Assembly (NCBI GenBank): GCA_946407175.1
Contig: CAMJNB010000022.1
Coordinates: 1 to 9,841 of the forward strand
Source: an uncultured Selenomonadales bacterium
GTDB taxonomy: Bacteria > Bacillota_C > Negativicutes > Selenomonadales > Selenomonadaceae
DNA: 9,841 nucleotides
Reading direction: 5' to 3'
Positions 5,855-9,841 of the stretch are shown one piece after another. Both the position numbers and the translations under genes were made by a program. Positions within the stretch are counted from its first letter, which is position 1. Each line of letters opens with the position of its first letter. The notes under the pieces were generated by a model, which had not been told where the DNA came from, did not search any database, and saw nothing but the letters and a program-made list of their open reading frames with translations.

Positions 5855-7819
5855 CTATTGTTTAACTACCAACATATTGTACAACGATTCTTGAACAACT
5901 GAATAACCGTGCGTGGTAAAATCTGTCCTGCCGAAGTTATCATAAATACCGTACTTTTTCGGCGCGTCGGGATAAGGCATATACTGAACATTGCCGTAAT
6001 TGTCGACGTACATTTCTATGCCGTTTTCAGTAATTTTAGTGTACTTCCATTTTATTTTTTGGGGTTCTGCTGAATAAGATCCTGATGTGTAATAATTACC
6101 ATGCTCATCCGGTTGTGGGGCATAGTAAGGATTATCAACCGCTACCTTCTCTTCAAAATCATCATTTTTCCGGGTATATTTGGAACTGTCAGCTGATAGT
6201 TCTGCTTCAAAGTCTGCAGTAGTTTTCAGCCGCTTATATTCTTTAGCCATAATAAAGCCTTGAAATTTATCTGTTTTATCTCCAACTACAACAACGGCAC
6301 TTTTAGGCGCATAAAGTACGCCGCGAAAAGGAGCATTCATATTAACAATAACCGGTTTAGACTCACGGAGCGGGTTATTGGTATCGTATCTTTCCGGTCC
6401 GTCATAAAACAGAATTAGCGGACGGTATATGTATTTGCCTTCTGCATTTTTTGCCGTGTTTGACTGATTAAAGTTTAGAATAATCTGCCGCACCGAACTT
6501 AAACCGGCTACTTTTAAATTATCGTTCCATTTGTAAATCATAGGTTCGCTTTCAATGCGCCCCCATAAAACATCTTCGCCGGTAACGTAAGGGCTGTCAT
6601 TGTAAGCGTCATAATTAACATTTGAACGTACTAAATAAGGTTGTTCGATTTTTATTGAAGAATGTATGCGCAAATTGCATCTGTTTACAAGAGAGCCTTT
6701 CTTTCCACTCCACCAATCTTTATATTGAGGGGTAGAACCGCCAAAATAGCCTAATTGTAAATCCCAATCTTCGAGATAATACGGATATTTCAATGAAGAT
6801 TCAGGCTTGAAGTCGACATTTATGGAGTCCAATTTTTCCCAACTGTATGAAGCGCCGTTTGAATTGTAGATATAGCTGTGGGGGTCGATTGTATTTATAG
6901 CCGCATCTGTTGTGACAACATTGCTTCCTTCGCCGTCTTGTATCACTATGGTTTCTGTTCTGTATGTAGCCTCGTATATTGCATGATGGTTGTATAAATC
7001 TTGAAAGTGATTCCACGCTTTCAAATAAATCTCATGACCAAATTTTTCTTTGTACGCGGCACGCCGCGAGGGATTTTCTTTATAATAATTTTGAACTTCC
7101 CAGTTGCCGACAATAACGTTATCATTTTTAAGATTTTCTATAACTTCCTGTTCTTTTTTGCCAACTTCAGGCGTAGTAACATGTTCCGGCGCTCCGTTTT
7201 CACTGACAGTCAATTTTGCAACGGCGTGAACTTCATCAGGCATATCATCAAACCAGCCCGGCATAATTAAATGCGAAACCTGTTCTTGAAGAACTACGTA
7301 ATAATAATAATTGTTGGCGTCATCTTTATAAAGCGTCGTGATATATTTATCGTTTTCAGTTTTATTATCTTTTGTCACGAACTTAACAGATCCCTTCGTC
7401 CAAGAATTTGTTATTGTACTTGTAGCGGCGGGAGTTTCTGTGTCGACGGCGTCTGCAGATTCGGCGGTATCATTCAAATTTTTGTTGGCGTAATATACGG
7501 CAGAAATATTGGCGGCGTCGAGAGTGGGTTCGGCAGTTTCATTACCGGCATATTCATCGTCATAGACGAGCAAAATTTTCTTGACGTTTTTAACATCATT
7601 ATTCATTTTAAGGGTATTTGCACCGGCAATGGCAGCCGCTTCAGCCGCATTTTGAAGGCGTGAACGATTCAGATAGTACCAGCCCATATCAACACCTACG
7701 AAGACGAAAATAAAAAGCATTGGAAAGGCTATGGCGTACAAAGCCAGTACTTGACCGTGCTGATTAAGGCAGCGCGTGGTATGCTTACAATGACATTTAA
7801 CTTTTTCGTACAGATTCAT
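5855..7819 (-). CDS. Tad domain (TadE/TadG-like) surface protein, paralog 2
   Basis: A 654-residue paralog of the protein at 3389-5317. The N-terminus has three cysteines (KCHCKHTTRC), then GQVLALYAIAFPMLFIFVF as a single membrane segment at about 22-44, then VGVDMGWYYLNRSRLQNAAEAAAIAGANTL. The exported part shares LIMPGWFDDMP, NWEVQNYY, AWNHFQDLYNHH, EDWDLQLGY, LWGRIESEPM, YDGPERYD, PVIVNMNAPFRG, FQGFIMAKEY and the C-terminal ENGIEMYVDNYGNVQY with paralog 1. It has an extra insertion between the FQGF block and the ending. It stops soon after YNML, whereas paralog 1 carries a further tail. ATG at 7819 is chosen because AAAGGG (7833-7828) lies 8 bases upstream; the in-frame GTG at 7828 abuts that site. 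First gene of the - strand cluster. Anchoring or assembling a surface structure is inferred from the Tad domain only. Confidence 0.87.
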   Translation of the reverse strand: MNLYEKVKCHCKHTTRCLNQHGQVLALYAIAFPMLFIFVFVGVDMGWYYLNRSRLQNAAEAAAIAGANTLKMNNDVKNVKKILLVYDDEYAGNETAEPTLDAANISAVYYANKNLNDTAESADAVDTETPAATSTITNSWTKGSVKFVTKDNKTENDKYITTLYKDDANNYYYYVVLQEQVSHLIMPGWFDDMPDEVHAVAKLTVSENGAPEHVTTPEVGKKEQEVIENLKNDNVIVGNWEVQNYYKENPSRRAAYKEKFGHEIYLKAWNHFQDLYNHHAIYEATYRTETIVIQDGEGSNVVTTDAAINTIDPHSYIYNSNGASYSWEKLDSINVDFKPESSLKYPYYLEDWDLQLGYFGGSTPQYKDWWSGKKGSLVNRCNLRIHSSIKIEQPYLVRSNVNYDAYNDSPYVTGEDVLWGRIESEPMIYKWNDNLKVAGLSSVRQIILNFNQSNTAKNAEGKYIYRPLILFYDGPERYDTNNPLRESKPVIVNMNAPFRGVLYAPKSAVVVVGDKTDKFQGFIMAKEYKRLKTTADFEAELSADSSKYTRKNDDFEEKVAVDNPYYAPQPDEHGNYYTSGSYSAEPQKIKWKYTKITENGIEMYVDNYGNVQYMPYPDAPKKYGIYDNFGRTDFTTHGYSVVQESLYNMLVVKQ

Positions 7820-7834
7820 TTTGCTCACCCTTTC

Positions 7835-7887
7835 TTTTAGCAGTTAGCTTTTAGCGGTTAGCCTACTCTCTACTCTCTACTCTCTAC
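7835..7887. repeat. Composite heptad array 2 (NNTTAGC units, then CTACTCT units)
   Basis: Four 7-bp units ending TTAGC fill 7835-7862 (TTTTAGC, AGTTAGC, TTTTAGC, GGTTAGC). They are followed without a gap by CTACTCT three times plus CTAC (7863-7887). The array begins one base outside the ribosome binding site of Tad paralog 2. It matches the design and orientation of the array at 2415-2465. Confidence 0.92.
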
Positions 7888-8095
7888 AATTTACCCCCTA
7901 CATTCTTAATTCGTTAAAATTTGGACGTGACTTCAAAGGCGTTTTTAATATGCCGTGCGCGTTGTCTAATTTTTTTAAATCAATTTAATTTTAACATATT
8001 TAAGGCTTAAAATCTACTAACCGCGCTGTTAATAAATCTGTAATCTTCATAAAGTGACCTCTGCTAAAAATGTGATTGAATGGAAACAGATATTT
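7888..8095. other. AT-rich divergent intergenic region
   Basis: With the heptad array and the mreB leader this forms the gap of about 380 bp between divergent genes. It should hold the promoter for the - strand Tad/whiA cluster. The best candidate I see on the - strand is an extended -10 (TGTTAAAAT around 7986-7994) with a poor -35, so I do not call it as a promoter. One short ORF is listed separately. I see no RNA gene or mobile element. Confidence 0.5.
8000..8050 (-). CDS. Possible 16-residue leader ORF or gene relic
   Basis: ATG at 8050 with AGAGG (8062-8058) 7 bases upstream encodes MKITDLLTARLVDFKP and then TAA. The start signals are good, and it precedes the Tad cluster on the same strand. 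The sequence recalls the first residues of PTS fructose-family EIIA domains (MKITDLL plus a short helix). It could be a truncated relic of such a gene, a leader peptide, or chance. Nothing after the stop continues that domain in another frame. Confidence 0.25.
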   Translation of the reverse strand: MKITDLLTARLVDFKP

Positions 8096-8126
8096 TTGTT
8101 GCAAACTGAATAAATTGTGATAAAAT
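8096..8126 (+). promoter_or_regulatory. Probable sigma-70-type promoter for mreB
   Basis: Two readings overlap: TTGTTG (8096-8101), 17 bases, GATAAA (8119-8124); or TTGCAA (8099-8104), 16 bases, TAAAAT (8121-8126). TG at 8117-8118 adds to either. This places transcription start about 70 bases before the mreB ATG. Confidence 0.5.
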
Positions 8127-8141
8127 ATTTTCGCTTAAAAA

Positions 8142-8179
8142 AGGCGGGGTTGATAACCGTCAAGAAGTTTTCGCCGCCT
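8142..8179 (+). promoter_or_regulatory. Potential stem-loop in the mreB leader
   Basis: AGGCGG (8142-8147) can pair with CCGCCT (8174-8179), enclosing a small hairpin GGTT-GAT-AACC (8148-8158). The outer stem ends 5 bases before the mreB ribosome binding site (AAGGGAG at 8185-8191). It has no T-run, so it is not a terminator. Any regulatory role is a guess. Confidence 0.35.
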
Positions 8180-8201
8180 CAACGAAGGGAGAAATTAATT
8201 A

Positions 8202-9239
8202 ATGTTTGAATGGTTTGGCGGGTCGCGAGACATGGGAATAGATCTTGGGACGGCAAATACTCTGGTTCACGTCAAGGGCAGAGGAATTGTCCTGCGCGAG
8301 CCTTCGGTAGTGGCGATAAAACGTGACAGCGGCGAAGTGCTTGCTGTCGGCGAAGAGGCTAAGCAGATGATTGGGCGTACGCCCGGCAATATTGTTGCGA
8401 TTCGTCCCATGAAAGACGGCGTCATTGCCGATTTCGACGTAACACAAGCAATGTTGAAATATTTTATAAAGAAGGCTATAAAATCAAATTCATTTTCAAG
8501 ACCGCGCGTAGTTGTAGGCGTACCTTCCGGCGTCACGGAAGTTGAAAAGCGTGCAGTTATCGACGCGGCGCAACAGGCAGGCGCACGTGAGGCCTACTTA
8601 ATCGAAGAGCCTATGGCGGCGGCTATCGGTGCAGGTTTGCCGGTTGAAGAGGCAACGGGAAATATGGTTGTCGATATCGGCGGCGGCACGACCGAAATTG
8701 CCGTAATTTCACTCGGCGGCATTGTTACCAGTCGTTCAATTCGTATCGGCGGCGATGAAATGGATTCGTCCATTGTCCAACACATTAAGCGCGTCTACAA
8801 TTTAATGATCGGTGAACGTACGGCGGAAGAAATTAAAATCACGGTAGGTACTGCGATTGTCACGCCTGACACAGATAAAACTATGGACATTCGCGGACGT
8901 GACTTGGTAAGCGGTTTGCCTAAGACTTTAACGATTAAATCAAGTGAAATTCGTGAAGCGCTGGGAGATCCCATTTACAAAATTATAAACGCGGTAAAAG
9001 GTACGCTTGAAGAAACGCCGCCTGAACTTGCAGCCGACGTTATGGATCATGGCATTATGATGACCGGCGGCGGTGCGCTGTTGAAAAATCTCGACAAACT
9101 CATTGCCAAAGAAACAAGCATGCCTGTCTTGATTGCGGACGATCCGTTAAGTTGCGTCGGTGAAGGTACCGGCAGGTCTCTTGAGGATTTAAATCTGTTA
9201 AAGCGCGTCGTTATGACTTCCAAAAAGATAAGGCAGTAA
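8202..9239 (+). CDS. mreB: Rod shape-determining protein MreB
   Basis: A bacterial actin that polymerises under the membrane and guides cell-wall synthesis along the side wall. The 345 residues fit the family. Actin-fold motifs are present in order: [16 protein letters not shown] (11-26, phosphate 1), [15 protein letters not shown] (104-118), [14 protein letters not shown] (135-148), [18 protein letters not shown] (156-173, phosphate 2), RIGGDEMD (181-188) and [18 protein letters not shown] (284-301, adenosine motif). MFEWF at the N-terminus is a likely membrane-binding helix. ATG is 10 bases after AAGGGAG. mreC follows 52 bp downstream, so this is the head of an mreBC operon with its own promoter, divergent from the Tad/whiA cluster. 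Confidence 0.97.
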   Translation: MFEWFGGSRDMGIDLGTANTLVHVKGRGIVLREPSVVAIKRDSGEVLAVGEEAKQMIGRTPGNIVAIRPMKDGVIADFDVTQAMLKYFIKKAIKSNSFSRPRVVVGVPSGVTEVEKRAVIDAAQQAGAREAYLIEEPMAAAIGAGLPVEEATGNMVVDIGGGTTEIAVISLGGIVTSRSIRIGGDEMDSSIVQHIKRVYNLMIGERTAEEIKITVGTAIVTPDTDKTMDIRGRDLVSGLPKTLTIKSSEIREALGDPIYKIINAVKGTLEETPPELAADVMDHGIMMTGGGALLKNLDKLIAKETSMPVLIADDPLSCVGEGTGRSLEDLNLLKRVVMTSKKIRQ

Positions 9240-9291
9240 TTTAAGCTTACGGTTTGACGATTTTTTAATCTCAAGAGCCGGCGTTTTTCCT

Positions 9292-9841
9292 ATGGAACAA
9301 AAATACAAACAGAAAAAACCTAAGTCGACAAAAAAAATAATCGCGGTAATTGCCGTCTTCGTCATGGTATTTTTTTTAATATTTTTGGCGGCACGCAGTA
9401 AAGTAGAATTTCCTTTTGTCAGCAAAACTGCGATGACGGTACTTTCACCTTTCCAAAACTTTTTTTCATGGACGGGAAGTCAAATTACATTTTTGAAAAG
9501 GAATTTGGCTGAAATTAGATATCTCTATAAACAGAACCGGCAACTTCGCGAAGAAGTTGAGCTTTTGCGTGCGCAAAATTTGACGGCGTCGGAATATGCG
9601 TCGGAAAATCAAAGATTGCGCGCACTTTTAGGTTACAAGCAGGTTACCACACAATTTGATTTGGTAGCGGCAGGCGTAATCGGTCGCGAATCCGTCACAT
9701 GGTCAAGCGTCATTCTGATAAATCGCGGAACGTTGGACGGCGTCGCCAACAACATGGCTGTCGTCACGGAAATGGGGCTTGTAGGTCACGTCTTGGAGGC
9801 AGGCGCGAATACTTCAAAGGTTCAATTAATCTTAGATCCGC
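9292..9841 (+). CDS. mreC: Rod shape-determining protein MreC, N-terminal part (cut by window end)
   Basis: 183 codons are visible and the frame runs off the right edge. The start is Lys-rich (MEQKYKQKKPKSTKK), followed by one membrane anchor at about 16-34 and a predicted periplasmic coiled coil at about 66-110 (NRQLREEVELLRAQN, ENQRLRALLGYK). The beta-barrel domain then begins (VAAGVIGRESVTWSSVILINRGTLDGV, MGLVGHVLEAG). MreC links MreB to the elongasome at the cell surface. No good ribosome binding site precedes ATG 9292, and no other in-frame start with a better site is visible. Translation may depend on coupling to mreB, 52 bp upstream. Confidence 0.95.
   Translation, partial: MEQKYKQKKPKSTKKIIAVIAVFVMVFFLIFLAARSKVEFPFVSKTAMTVLSPFQNFFSWTGSQITFLKRNLAEIRYLYKQNRQLREEVELLRAQNLTASEYASENQRLRALLGYKQVTTQFDLVAAGVIGRESVTWSSVILINRGTLDGVANNMAVVTEMGLVGHVLEAGANTSKVQLILDP

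Noticed and set aside
7817..7828. GTG at 7828 as the start of Tad paralog 2
   Set aside because: It abuts AAAGGG with no spacing, whereas ATG at 7819 is 8 bases away.
7835..7887. Heptad array as a CRISPR remnant
   Set aside because: Units are 7 bp with no spacers and no cas genes nearby; it is a simple tandem repeat.

Overview
The window reads as chromosome of an anaerobic bacterium, most likely a Negativicutes-type (diderm Firmicutes) organism of moderate GC. The case rests on a Na+-translocating acyl-CoA/oxaloacetate decarboxylase beta subunit behind a small OadG/MmdD-like subunit, the Firmicutes/Actinobacteria regulator WhiA, mreB-mreC, and strong AGGAGG-type ribosome binding sites. The taxon is an inference from gene content, not a sequence match.

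Left part, + strand (1-2396): the 3' end of a small decarboxylase subunit, a GATC/CTAG-rich tandem-repeat spacer, the decarboxylase beta subunit (TTG start at 247), a nicotinamidase-like cysteine hydrolase, and a coupled 110-residue membrane protein of unknown function. A strong intrinsic terminator closes this run. It converges with the next cluster.

Middle part, - strand (read from 7819 down to 2459): two long paralogous proteins, each with an N-terminal Tad (TadE/TadG-like) anchor and a large exported region, followed by whiA. Between the paralogs lies a recombination scar. It holds a 128-bp copy of the 5' end of whiA, with its ribosome binding site, joined out of frame to the last 69 codons of a third Tad paralog. 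The intact and broken whiA starts form direct repeats 2,469 bp apart, so the locus looks like a product of tandem duplication that could still expand or collapse. The cluster is bounded on both sides by composite 7-bp repeat arrays in the same orientation, TTAGC-type heptads followed by CTACTYT-type heptads.

Right part, + strand (8096-9841): a probable promoter and leader, then mreB and the first 183 codons of mreC, the start of the rod-shape operon, divergent from the Tad/whiA cluster.

The parts worth most attention are the Tad/whiA duplication scar, the heptad arrays that bracket it, and the GATC/CTAG repeat between the two decarboxylase genes. No tRNA, rRNA, CRISPR array, insertion sequence or transposase was seen.
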